DNA of 41,850 bases from Candidatus Obscuribacterales bacterium (GCA_019747875.1 JAIEQI010000054.1:1-41850), one strand, 5' to 3'; positions 23,450-32,507 are shown, counted from the stretch's first letter. Notes: generated from the letters alone by a model not told the origin. A program made the numbers and translations.

Positions 23450-26437
23450 ATGGCTGACGAGCTGGAACAATCCAAAGAGTCGGGAGAAAAAGGCACGAAA
23501 GATGCCGTCGAATCTTCTGCTGGCTCCGGCGAGGCAGCCGGCGAGCGACTCTCCCAAGAAGGCTTCCCATCTCGGGAAGAAAGCAAGCTAGCTAGCGGAC
23601 GCGGTGAATCCGGAGCCGGCGATCAGAGCGAACAGGCTGCACGAATTTCTCGCGAAGTGTCCGCCGACAACATAGCAAGCCAAGGTTCATCAAAAGCAGA
23701 CCAACAAATTTCCCGCACGGCCAGCCAAAGTCTTCCGCAACTTCACTTGGATATAAATAGAACCGCGCAACGCCCGGCAGTAGACAATAATGTGGCTGCA
23801 AGCGTTGCTGCAAGCGTTGACAAAGGCTCGAAGCTGTTTGGAGAAATGAGTATTTCTCAAAGCAGCACGGCACAAGAAGTGCTCAAAAGAAGTGACGAAA
23901 CCAATCCAACCGATAATACTGTAAGCAAATTTGCTGACAGCAAAAAGTCAGATCCCATCAAGGTGCCAAGCACAGATTCATCCAATAAAGTAGTCGATGC
24001 ATTCCGATCGGCGCAGACCCAAGAGCGCCGATTGGAAAGTGCTGTGACGCCCAGTGACAACACACAAGCTCAAGCAATTCGTAAGTCTGACTTCCAGAAC
24101 TTTCCCGGCGATAAGGTCGAGAAAAAAGTTTCTGAGCCAGTTTTGAATTCCGATGCTGTACTAAAATCGGATGCACTAAAGACCAATTCGCTGAAGGATC
24201 TGGCAGGTATTTCTGCTACATCTTCCAAGATTGACTTGTCGGCGCTGAACGAAACCCACGTTGCGAAAACCGATTTGTCTAAGGCTTTTGATGCCAATAA
24301 AGCAAGCGACATTTCCTCCGTAAGGCAGTTAAAAGAAGCATCCGACTTCAATGTAACAGCTACAAGAAATGAAGCTGTTCTAAAAGCTGATGGGCTGACC
24401 AAAACAACGTTAGAAGCAAAGAACCAAGATCGCTTCCCCGCTACCAATGAGGCACTGCGTCCAGAAAAGTCGCTGAGCGAGTTCAAACCGGATGCAAGAT
24501 CCGACAAAAGTTTGGTGGCTGAGAAGTTAGGTGCATCTGACCATGTTAAAGGTCCAGAGACATTTCGCCCAGCTACGGACAACAAAGCTGGAGATGCTCT
24601 GAGAAATGAGAGCATGCGCCAGAACGATAAACCAGCACTTGATCAAGCAGCACAAAGAGCATCAGAACTGTCGAGAGTGCCAGAGTCGAAACCTGAGCAG
24701 ACAAGAAGCGATAGCACAAGTAGAGCAGATGGCGCACGTTACACTGAGCCGACAAAAAACAATGAGCAGTTCACATCTACAAGATCAGCTGATTCGAAAT
24801 CAGGCGAAGAGCTGAAGAAGCCAGCTACCGCCGTTGAAGTCAACACCCAAGCCAAGTCGGATCTGATAAAGCCAGAAAATACGAGAATTGAAGCAGCCAG
24901 ACCCGAAGCAGTAAAGTCCGAGACCTCAAAACCAGAAACAACAGCAAAAGTTGATAGTCTCAAGGAAGCGGCCAAGACAGAGGCTCCAGTTCGCGGTCCA
25001 CAATCTGAACAAGTCCGTCACGATGATCATGTTAATGCAGCAGCGACTTCAGCAGCTGCAGCAGCTGCAGCAGCCGCAATTGCAGCCCGCGAAGCAGAGA
25101 AAGCAAATACAACTTCGAAGGCTGCTGAGCAACAAAACAAGGTAGAAAGCACCGCCAACATTTCCCTGAATCGCGCCACCGTCTCCGGTATCAATGCCGC
25201 TGACACTGCAATCCAAGCACTTAAGCCTAATGGAGAGAAAGCAGCAACCCCGGTAAGCGGTCGTGATGTTCTTCCTGCAGCTGATGCAAAAGCAATTTCA
25301 TTGCCAACTGCCGATAGGTCCGCGATCGCAAGCAATCAAGATTTGACAAACAAAGCATCGCGCCTAGATGGAAGCGTCCAGCAAGCTTCAAGACTTGCAG
25401 ATCAAGTCACTCCAGCAAAGATTGATTCAACTACCGTTTCTTTGCGCGGCGAAGTTAACACAAACGTTCGTGGAGTAGAAAGACAAGAAAATCCTGGCGG
25501 CAAGGACAGCGTCAGCAAAGCTGATCTGATCGGAAAGGACGGTAGTGCAGCCAAGGATGGCAGCACAGCTTCCCGCACAGATGCAACTGGAAAAGCTTCT
25601 TCCGATCCTCGCTGCATTCAGTTTGATGGACAAGTGAAAGGTCTTTCAACGGAGCCTTCACGCGGAGACAAGGAATTCGAGCTGCAAGGCGGCGAATCAG
25701 ATGATGGTGACAGCGAAGAAGGCGACAACAAGATCAAATCCAAACGCTACACCGTCAATGGAAACAAGCTGTACTTAACAGGCGTCGAAATCAGCCTGGC
25801 AGCATTGCTTACAATGGCTGGAGCCGCACGCCTTCGAGCCGAGAAAGACGAAAAGATCGAAAAAGGCGAATCTGAATGCACGCAAGACAAAGACACACAA
25901 GTGTTCATCAGACGAACATACATGGTCCAAGAGGGCGACACGCTTCTATCCATTGCCGAGGACATGTACAACAATCGCCATGCGGCTTGGTTGATAGCAG
26001 ACATGAATGCTGCCAACATCAAGGAAGCCTGGATTGATGGACGGCGCGTAGTCGAATTGCAAGCTCGCCAAATCCTCGAACTGCCTGAGGCTGAAGAACT
26101 CGTTCAGTTCACAGCCAAGCAGCGCAGAGACTTCGATCCCGAGAAATTAGTTACCGTTGTCACACAGAACGTTGTTGATCGCGAACTTCTTCAAGCTTTC
26201 CTCGGCACCGTCTCGGGCGAAGTCAGCACCGACACAAAGAGTGTCCAGGGAACAGTAAGAGCAAGCACAGCGCTGCCTGCAAGCCAGCAACTGCCAGAAC
26301 TAACTATCGAAGGTATGGAAGCGGACGAAACACGTTTCCCGCCAGCGACAGGACTTGGGGCAGTAATTACAGATTTCGCGGCAATGATCAGACAAGGTCT
26401 GAAGCGCCCAACAAGAGACCTCGGTGCGGTAAGCTAG
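23450..26437 (+). CDS. giant low-complexity protein with C-terminal LysM domain, paralogue, 995 aa
   Basis: Paralogue of the preceding gene, starting 128 bases after it, with GGGAG six bases before the ATG. Residues 1 to about 760 are charged, Ala/Ser/Lys/Asp/Glu-rich and probably disordered, with many degenerate K-x-[DE]-[AS] segments and an alanine run near residue 531. The C-terminal module matches its neighbour in order and spacing: hydrophobic helix (about 778-795, GVEISLAALLTMAGA) with a basic end, LysM (about 820-880: RRTYMVQEGDTLLSIAEDMY, IADMNA, GRRVVEL), helical domain, and the tail GLGAVITDFAAMI then KRPTRDLGAVS. The disordered parts have diverged far more than the C-termini. No signal peptide. 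Function unknown; perhaps cell-wall or spore-coat-like structural proteins. Confidence 0.7.
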   Translation: MADELEQSKESGEKGTKDAVESSAGSGEAAGERLSQEGFPSREESKLASGRGESGAGDQSEQAARISREVSADNIASQGSSKADQQISRTASQSLPQLHLDINRTAQRPAVDNNVAASVAASVDKGSKLFGEMSISQSSTAQEVLKRSDETNPTDNTVSKFADSKKSDPIKVPSTDSSNKVVDAFRSAQTQERRLESAVTPSDNTQAQAIRKSDFQNFPGDKVEKKVSEPVLNSDAVLKSDALKTNSLKDLAGISATSSKIDLSALNETHVAKTDLSKAFDANKASDISSVRQLKEASDFNVTATRNEAVLKADGLTKTTLEAKNQDRFPATNEALRPEKSLSEFKPDARSDKSLVAEKLGASDHVKGPETFRPATDNKAGDALRNESMRQNDKPALDQAAQRASELSRVPESKPEQTRSDSTSRADGARYTEPTKNNEQFTSTRSADSKSGEELKKPATAVEVNTQAKSDLIKPENTRIEAARPEAVKSETSKPETTAKVDSLKEAAKTEAPVRGPQSEQVRHDDHVNAAATSAAAAAAAAAIAAREAEKANTTSKAAEQQNKVESTANISLNRATVSGINAADTAIQALKPNGEKAATPVSGRDVLPAADAKAISLPTADRSAIASNQDLTNKASRLDGSVQQASRLADQVTPAKIDSTTVSLRGEVNTNVRGVERQENPGGKDSVSKADLIGKDGSAAKDGSTASRTDATGKASSDPRCIQFDGQVKGLSTEPSRGDKEFELQGGESDDGDSEEGDNKIKSKRYTVNGNKLYLTGVEISLAALLTMAGAARLRAEKDEKIEKGESECTQDKDTQVFIRRTYMVQEGDTLLSIAEDMYNNRHAAWLIADMNAANIKEAWIDGRRVVELQARQILELPEAEELVQFTAKQRRDFDPEKLVTVVTQNVVDRELLQAFLGTVSGEVSTDTKSVQGTVRASTALPASQQLPELTIEGMEADETRFPPATGLGAVITDFAAMIRQGLKRPTRDLGAVS
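25036..25092 (+). repeat. GCA/GCT triplet-rich alanine run
   Basis: A low-complexity stretch of GCAGCTGCA words within the second LysM gene encodes an almost pure alanine segment. It is prone to slippage and length change. Confidence 0.6.
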
Positions 26438-26572
26438 TTAGCTGACTTTGCTGCGCAGATATAGCAAGCAAGTTTTCTTCTATTTCGTCGGAAACAATCG
26501 ATGTAGATGGGACGACTCGATCATTTCGTGGGAACTAATAAGCTTCTTTTGCTTCCTTATATACATAAAGTT

Positions 26573-26643
26573 CGACGCCACCCCAAACCTCGCAGAGTTG
26601 TATCTGCACTGTGCTTGAAACGGAGGTGGCGTCGCCTTTTCTT
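26573..26643. terminator. shared terminator between convergent genes, nested hairpins
   Basis: CGACGCCACC (26573-26582) pairs perfectly with GGTGGCGTCG (26625-26634), followed on the plus strand by CCTTTTCTT. The 42-base loop contains a second small hairpin, GCAGA/TCTGC (26592-26596, 26603-26607). It lies between the stop of the second LysM gene (26437) and the stop of the convergent kinase gene (26653). Confidence 0.6.
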
Positions 26644-26652
26644 GGCAGCGCG

Positions 26653-28137
26653 CTAAGTCGTACCCGGGAGTGGGAAGCTCAGGCGAAACGCTAAATTTGA
26701 GTGGTCAATTTCTGAGACCAATCGTCCGCCATGCAGTTTTACAAGCTCATCGGCTAAGGGCAGAGACAATGGCGTAAGCTGCCCAAGCAAGCGCTCATAT
26801 TCAGCTTGTTCTTCGACGACTGCAACGGAGCGATAGCGGGAGAAAAGCTCTTCCCTAAGCTCGCGGCTGATCGGCGCGTCGCTACTTTGCATCACAATCA
26901 CTGTGTTTCCTTCGCTTTCTGAGGCAAAGAAACGCAGACGGGCACCTGGATTTGAATGCTGTACCAGAGCGCTAAGTAGTTTGAAGAATATTTGTTTTAT
27001 TCTCAAAGGGTCAGCGTATACCTCCAGAAGACACTCGCAAGGTTCAATCTCGATTTGTTTTGCTGACGCCTGCGCGCTAGTAGCAGAGATTCCGTCATCG
27101 AAGACCGTCTCCACATAAATCATTCGCGGACTCAATTCGAATTTCTTGGCGTCGATCTTCTCCAGGTCAAGAATCTCGTTGATCAGGTTCAACATCACGC
27201 CTAATCGTTTTTCTTGCTTGATGGTGGCTTCCCGTTTTTGCTCGGAAAGCTCACCGAACGCTCCCATGGAAACTAAAGAGAGGTAGCCATTTATTGCAGT
27301 GAGAGGACTTCGCAAATCATGACTCACAACCGCGAGAACTTCTTGTTTAATTCGCTGAGCCTCACGAATATCTTCAACCATTTTATGGAAAACGCTGTCG
27401 ACCTGTGCGATCTCATCGCCGGATTCAAGCGGGGGGCTGAGTTTGGCACCAGCCCGGAAGAGTTTTGTGTTTAGATTAAGCCTGCCAATCCCTTCGTATA
27501 TCGACTTCATAAAAATGAAAAAAAGTAGTCCTGATAGAAAGACGCTGCCCGCAAGTGCCAACAGCAGATAGTATCTAATCCCTGCGTCAAAAGTCCGAAC
27601 CTCTTCGAGTAAACCATAGTCTCGAAAGTGCTCATCTTTCACAAAAATATTGTAGGAATGACCGAGCTCAAACATAGGACCGTACAAAGACTTCAATCTC
27701 ATCCAGTTGCTCTGCACTCGCTGCAATTTTTCAAGCTGACCAAGATCTTCCGAAACTGGGGTAAACGACGAGGCAGCATCTAGCAAGGCAGTAGCGTTTC
27801 GTTGAATGCCTTTCAAATTAGCTAATTCACTCTTTTGTGTTACCAGTTTGCGTAAGATCTTATATTCCTTCGACACAAGTGCCATATGCTTGTTCGCCTC
27901 TTGTTCGGAATACTCACGAGTTGAGAAAAGGCGGCTGGCAACGCGCTTGCAAACGATCTCGATGCAAGAAGTATAGATATTGTTTACTCGAAAAATTATC
28001 TCTTGCATTTTCGACTCTTTGGCTACTTTCTTATCGTTGTAGTCTTGGATTACGAAAAAACAGATGGAGATAGCGACTCCGAAAAACAGAGGGACTGCAA
28101 TAAGAAGAATGCCCCTTGCATAGAGACTAAGTTTCAT
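26653..28137 (-). CDS. sensor histidine kinase with degenerate ATPase domain, 494 aa
   Basis: Membrane sensor: helix at about 7-30, a helical extracytoplasmic domain (about 31-188), second helix at 189-210, HAMP-like linker, then a HisKA domain with an intact H-box (VVSHDLRSPL, His273) and dimerisation helices. The C-terminal domain keeps the overall layout but has lost the ATP-binding boxes: the N-box reads KLLSALVQHS, with Lys386 and Ala390 where both asparagines should be; the G1 box DxGxG is replaced by SSDAPIS; the G2 box GTGLGL by QLTPLSL. It should therefore accept phosphate but not make it. Its ATG overlaps the end of the upstream kinase by 11 bases. It is likely phosphorylated in trans by that partner, or is a phosphatase or scaffold. 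Confidence 0.85.
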   Translation of the reverse strand: MKLSLYARGILLIAVPLFFGVAISICFFVIQDYNDKKVAKESKMQEIIFRVNNIYTSCIEIVCKRVASRLFSTREYSEQEANKHMALVSKEYKILRKLVTQKSELANLKGIQRNATALLDAASSFTPVSEDLGQLEKLQRVQSNWMRLKSLYGPMFELGHSYNIFVKDEHFRDYGLLEEVRTFDAGIRYYLLLALAGSVFLSGLLFFIFMKSIYEGIGRLNLNTKLFRAGAKLSPPLESGDEIAQVDSVFHKMVEDIREAQRIKQEVLAVVSHDLRSPLTAINGYLSLVSMGAFGELSEQKREATIKQEKRLGVMLNLINEILDLEKIDAKKFELSPRMIYVETVFDDGISATSAQASAKQIEIEPCECLLEVYADPLRIKQIFFKLLSALVQHSNPGARLRFFASESEGNTVIVMQSSDAPISRELREELFSRYRSVAVVEEQAEYERLLGQLTPLSLPLADELVKLHGGRLVSEIDHSNLAFRLSFPLPGTT

Positions 28138-29584
28138 TAGCCATCCTCACAATTGCAAGGGAGTTTAAAGGCAGTCGGATCCAGAAGCGGCTGCCGGCAG
28201 CATTTTCAACATTCTCGGCGCCGATTCTGCCGCCATGCGCTTCAACGATATCCTTGCAGATGGGAAGACCCAAGCCGGTACCACCCTTATCAGTGGCGTC
28301 GCTTTGATCTACTTGACCAAAACGCTCGAAGATCTTGTCCTGCATCTCCACAGGAATGCCACGTCCCTCGTCGACGACGCTGATCTCAAGCCAATCGCTA
28401 CCCACCTTACTCGCCTTAATTTCAATGACAGATCCTTCTGGACTGAATTTAACTGCATTGGAAAGCAGGTTGACCAAAACTTGTATCAGGCGGTCAAGAT
28501 CGGCGTACAGGGTAAAAGAAGCGTGCTGAAAGTTTATTGCAATTCTTTTTTTTTCAGCGAATGCCAATATCGCATCCACTGACTCTTGGATCAAGTCATG
28601 CACAGAGATCAACGCCGGCCTTATGTCAGAAAGACTCCTGGGCCTCTTACAGCTGATATTCAACAATTCGTTGATCAAGCGCAAGAGACGTTCGCTATTT
28701 TGCTTAGCTTTAACTGCGCCTTTTTTCGCATCAGCATCCGTTTGAGTTAACGCCTCTTGTTCCAAGAAATCTTTGACGACCCTCAGTGGTGTTTCAAGAT
28801 CCTTTCCCAAGAGCCTGATAAACTCAGAGCGCTGCTGTTCGGCCAGAGCAAGTTCATCTGCCGCATTATGGAAAACATGATCCAGAAGAGCGATCTCGTC
28901 TGTTCCCTGAAGCTTTTGCAAAAGCGGCTCACCCTTACTAAAACGAGACATGTTCTCTGACATTGTCCTGAAGCCTTTATGAATCGATTGCATAAAGAAG
29001 TTCAGAAGCCATCCCGCTATTACAAAGCTTCCAACTAGTAAACAAACATTGACCGTGCTGATAAGCACTTTATCCTGGGCAGCCGAAGACTGTGCAAGTG
29101 CCACTCTTTCCAGTTCATGCTCTCGAAATTTCATTGTTAGATCAGACAGATGCCAAGCTTTTTGACAAAGGGCATCCAGCTTTGAAAAGGAGTCGGAAGC
29201 ATTGAACCCTTTCAAGTTATCGCGAGCAGCCGGTGCTGCCAACTCCAGGGCGTCAGCTTCATCTGTAATCTCCGTGACTAATGAAGCCATCTGTTCGAGC
29301 CGCTGAGCTTGCTCAGACTCTCTAATTTTCTGGCGGAGTGCTCTAAAATCGTCTGCCAGTTCTTTGCGCCTGACAGGATAGTTGTATTGAAGCTTGGTTA
29401 TTCGTCCTAGTTCCTCAGCATGGTGGCTAATATAACTAAAAGCATGTCGCCACATTTGACCCGCATGACTCATAACGTGCTTGCGATTATTGATTTCTTG
29501 AATGCTCTGCTCGTACCGTCCTTGAAAATACACAAGAAGACTCAGCGTCGCCACCTGAAACAAGAATGGTACGCCTAAAAGCAA
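28127..29584 (-). CDS. sensor histidine kinase lacking the phospho-acceptor His, 485 aa
   Basis: Same layout as the downstream kinase: N-terminal helix, helical extracytoplasmic domain (about 22-172), second helix at 174-198, HAMP-like linker, dimerisation helices, ATPase domain. The H-box reads LLGKDLETPL: Lys261 (AAG at 28804-28802) stands where His is required. The ATPase domain is complete: N-box VNLLSNAVKF (371-380), G1 DEGRG (405-409), F-box ERFGQ, G2 GGTGLGL (434-440). It should bind ATP but cannot autophosphorylate on His. The start shown is TTG. The frame remains open twelve codons further to an ATT at 29620, with AGAGGTG six bases upstream, and the added SKGLLLL matches RGILLIA in the paralogue, so the real N-terminus is probably there. 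Confidence 0.85.
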   Translation of the reverse strand: MLLGVPFLFQVATLSLLVYFQGRYEQSIQEINNRKHVMSHAGQMWRHAFSYISHHAEELGRITKLQYNYPVRRKELADDFRALRQKIRESEQAQRLEQMASLVTEITDEADALELAAPAARDNLKGFNASDSFSKLDALCQKAWHLSDLTMKFREHELERVALAQSSAAQDKVLISTVNVCLLVGSFVIAGWLLNFFMQSIHKGFRTMSENMSRFSKGEPLLQKLQGTDEIALLDHVFHNAADELALAEQQRSEFIRLLGKDLETPLRVVKDFLEQEALTQTDADAKKGAVKAKQNSERLLRLINELLNISCKRPRSLSDIRPALISVHDLIQESVDAILAFAEKKRIAINFQHASFTLYADLDRLIQVLVNLLSNAVKFSPEGSVIEIKASKVGSDWLEISVVDEGRGIPVEMQDKIFERFGQVDQSDATDKGGTGLGLPICKDIVEAHGGRIGAENVENAAGSRFWIRLPLNSLAIVRMANET

Positions 29585-29667
29585 CAGCCCTTTCGATAAC
29601 AGTTTCGGTTGGTTCTTAATAAGTCACCTCTGCCTCTGGTGCTTTCGACAACGGATATGCAGGCGCA

Positions 29668-30933
29668 TTAGCCTGTCCTTCTGAGAACCGACTCCAGGTC
29701 GCTGACTAGTTCGTCTGTTGATTGGTAACGCAGTTCCGGCTTTTTCTCCAAGCATTTATCGAGAATCGCCTGCACGAATTCTCGCTCAGGCAAATCCTCA
29801 ACCAAATCTTCCAGCCTTCCAGGCGATTCTATTAAATGCTTAACAGCAACCGTTTGCATAGTGTCGCCCTGGAAAGGAACTGCCCCGGTAAGCAATTCAA
29901 AAAGCATAATTCCCAGTGCATATATATCCGCCCTGGAATCAACAGCGCGATCTTCTAATTGCTCCGGGGAGATGTAATCGATGGTACCAATTACAGTGCC
30001 TTCCCTGGTTAAGCGATCCGCCGAACCAACCAGGCGCGCAATTCCAAAGTCCACTATTTTTACTGAATCAACCCGGCTCTTGTTCTCTTGGATGAGTATA
30101 TTCTCGGGTTTGAGATCACGATGAACTATTCCCGCTGCGTGGGCATCTTGCAGTCCGGCGCAGACTTGCACCATGATCGCTGCCGCAGTCGGCAATGGCA
30201 GACGCTGAGAACGGTCAAGAAAATCGCGTAGTGACTCGCCTTCAACAAGCTCCATTACAAGAAATGGCAGACGACCATCAATCGACCCCGCATCATAGAC
30301 CGAAACAACATTTGGATGTTTTATCTTTGCCATCAACTGGCATTCGTGTTCAAAGCGCTTCATCGTTTCGTCACTGCCGATAAGATGACCTTGCATAACT
30401 TTCACCACGACATGGCGATTCATTCTCTGATCAAGAGCTTTCCAAACATTAGCCGAGCCACCACTGCCGATTGCCTGTTCCAACAAATATCTATCGGCTA
30501 TCAACGAACCGTTGAGCACCACCGAGGCAGATACCTTCGGCTTCGGTGAATACTCGCCGGAACGACGAAGGATAGATTTGACGCGAGCGGCAAGCTCTCG
30601 CATGGAAAAAGGCTTGGTGATGTAGTCATCGCCACCGGCTTCCAGTCCCATTTCCTTATCATCAATTGAGGTACGCCCGGTCATAAAGAGAATTGGTGTA
30701 AGTCCACCAACAGACCGAAATTCCTGGCACAACTCCACCCCCGTGAGTTCACCTAAATCCCAATCCAATATGATGAGATCGAATAAGTCGCTATCGAGCA
30801 GCATTTTGGCGCGGGCCAGGGCTGCATTATGTTGATACTCGACAGCAAACCCCGAGCCCTCAAGGAAGTCTTTTACGACCGTGCCCAATTGACGGTCGTC
30901 CTCGACGAGCAAAATGTTTTTCTTCTCTTCCAA
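29668..30933 (-). CDS. response-regulator receiver fused to Ser/Thr protein kinase, 421 aa
   Basis: Residues 5-122 are a CheY-like receiver: acidic pair Glu11-Asp12-Asp13, phospho-acceptor Asp57 in IILDWDLG, Thr85, Lys107 in ITKPFS. Residues 148-418 are a Hanks-type kinase: glycine loop GSGGSANV (156-163), Lys178 in VVVKV, Glu197, catalytic HRDLKPEN (271-278), DFG (295-297), SPE (322-324) and the GAVPFQG region. There is no membrane segment or DNA-binding domain, so its output is protein phosphorylation. It begins with TTG preceded by GGAG at eight bases and lies 83 bases upstream of the two kinases, making it their likely response regulator. It may also share a transcript with the outer-membrane-type gene 74 bases upstream. 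Confidence 0.92.
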   Translation of the reverse strand: MEEKKNILLVEDDRQLGTVVKDFLEGSGFAVEYQHNAALARAKMLLDSDLFDLIILDWDLGELTGVELCQEFRSVGGLTPILFMTGRTSIDDKEMGLEAGGDDYITKPFSMRELAARVKSILRRSGEYSPKPKVSASVVLNGSLIADRYLLEQAIGSGGSANVWKALDQRMNRHVVVKVMQGHLIGSDETMKRFEHECQLMAKIKHPNVVSVYDAGSIDGRLPFLVMELVEGESLRDFLDRSQRLPLPTAAAIMVQVCAGLQDAHAAGIVHRDLKPENILIQENKSRVDSVKIVDFGIARLVGSADRLTREGTVIGTIDYISPEQLEDRAVDSRADIYALGIMLFELLTGAVPFQGDTMQTVAVKHLIESPGRLEDLVEDLPEREFVQAILDKCLEKKPELRYQSTDELVSDLESVLRRTG

Positions 30934-31007
30934 CTAAACCGCTCCGGAGTTTTGCAGGCCTTCGCCTCCTAACTCCTCCGCTTTATCGGTGTCGGCTCTG
31001 AAGTACT

Positions 31008-32507
31008 CTACTGCTGCACGCTTACGGGAATAACTTCATCGCCATCAACGATACCAGATCCGGCTGGATTAGAGGAGACGGCCAGAGTAGTTGAATTTTC
31101 CTGGACAGCTGACGCGTCGGAAAGATCTCCTAGCTTCTCAGCAATCAACTTGGGAGCTTTCGGGATCAAAGCTGTGGGCTGGTTGTCATTTGCCGTATCG
31201 AGCTGGCTCAGCTCTGTGCCGTCCTTTTCATTCAAGAAACCGTGAATCGGTTGCGGACTGCTGGCAATTAGTTCGTGCGCACCAGGCACATATGCTGATG
31301 GTTTGGCTGGTTCTTTCTTTGGGCTGTTTGGAGCCGGAGGCTCCGACTCCTGCTCTTCCAGCTGCTGTCTCAACTGCTCCAAAGCAGAGGTAAGGGCAGG
31401 CTTCGCCATTGCCATTCTCAGCCCCCAGAAGAAACGGAAGTCCATTCCGGAAAGACCAGGACGATTACCAGAATGGAAGTTCCAAATTGGTTCAGCTCTG
31501 ACGAACGCTTGCAAGCCAGGTAACTGCTTGATTACACGACGAGAGATTTCAAAGTCGGAGATGAACGAATAGTTGTTCACTGGAATCGTTGCATTGCGAC
31601 GGAAGGGTTGGCGGAAGTTTTGCACAAATGTCGTAGAGGCGGAGAAGCTCCAGCCGTTACGTTGATACAAAGCGCCCCAAGTGTAGAAAGGATCGATTTC
31701 CTTAGTCGGTGCTTGGAACGGTCTCTTACCGCGAAGCTGCAAAAGGGCGTTGGCGAAAAGCACCATGCGCGGGGTCAAGACATACGATGCCGTCAAGCCT
31801 GGCAAATAGTCAAACACGCAGGCTTGGTGAAGTTGGTACAGTTCCCGCCATTGGATTTCTGCTTGAATGTTTCCACGGCTGGTAATCGGAATATCCTGCT
31901 GCAGACCCATACCAATAGAGTGAATAACTGTGTTCAAGCGAACGTTTCGCGCTAGTTGGTCGCGAATCATGAAGTAGTTTCCGTAGAGCCTGGTATGGGG
32001 CGTTAGAGTCCAACCCACGGTGACGTTTGGCAACACACGAAAAACTACATCATCATTGGATGCTAAGCCGATAATGTCATAAATCTGGGCTTGCTGGAAT
32101 GCGTTCAGCAAACGGAATTGATTGGGTGGTGGAAGCTGGCGAATCAAGGCTTCCTTTTTCGGAAACTGGAAAGGATTTGTTTCGTAACGGCCCGACACTT
32201 CAACCGTACTGTTGAAATAGAGCCTTGAAGGAAGCTTTTGCAATATTCGCAATTGCAGATTCTCTGCGAAACTCAAACGGTTCTGAACCGTTGGCAAGGG
32301 CAATGTATCGGTAGGAATAATGGTGCTGGAGTTTACCGGAGTCGGTGCAGTGAAGCTCTCAACCCTCGGCGTGCTTATCGGTGCGGGAGTACCCTGAGCT
32401 AAGGTCGTACCAGATGATACTTGTGCCAACGCCAGCGTTGGATTTGCCAAAGCTGCAAGAACAAGGGTGCCCATGCTGAGCGCCTTGTGCTGCATAAATA
32501 CTTGCAT
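31008..32507 (-). CDS. probable outer-membrane beta-barrel protein, 499 aa
   Basis: Signal peptide at residues 1-28 (core MGTLVLAALANPTLALA). The central part (about 90-370) is rich in alternating hydrophobic/polar strands with aromatic ends, such as RLYFNSTVEVSGRYETNPFQ, RVLPNVTVGWTLTPHTRLYG and WSFSASTTFVQNFRQPF, as expected for a barrel. A Glu/Pro-rich tail (about 385-499) has short coiled-coil and disordered segments. No named family is recognised. AAGGGGA precedes the ATG. It is divergent from the NarL-type regulator and immediately upstream of the REC-kinase fusion, so it could be part of, or a target of, the same signalling unit. Confidence 0.65.
   Translation of the reverse strand: MQVFMQHKALSMGTLVLAALANPTLALAQVSSGTTLAQGTPAPISTPRVESFTAPTPVNSSTIIPTDTLPLPTVQNRLSFAENLQLRILQKLPSRLYFNSTVEVSGRYETNPFQFPKKEALIRQLPPPNQFRLLNAFQQAQIYDIIGLASNDDVVFRVLPNVTVGWTLTPHTRLYGNYFMIRDQLARNVRLNTVIHSIGMGLQQDIPITSRGNIQAEIQWRELYQLHQACVFDYLPGLTASYVLTPRMVLFANALLQLRGKRPFQAPTKEIDPFYTWGALYQRNGWSFSASTTFVQNFRQPFRRNATIPVNNYSFISDFEISRRVIKQLPGLQAFVRAEPIWNFHSGNRPGLSGMDFRFFWGLRMAMAKPALTSALEQLRQQLEEQESEPPAPNSPKKEPAKPSAYVPGAHELIASSPQPIHGFLNEKDGTELSQLDTANDNQPTALIPKAPKLIAEKLGDLSDASAVQENSTTLAVSSNPAGSGIVDGDEVIPVSVQQ

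Noticed and set aside
18970..30955. Shared 12-mer CGGAGCGGTTTA upstream of two minus-strand genes (near 18975 and 30947)
   Set aside because: Dozens of 12-mer matches are expected by chance in a window of this size; surrounding bases do not match.
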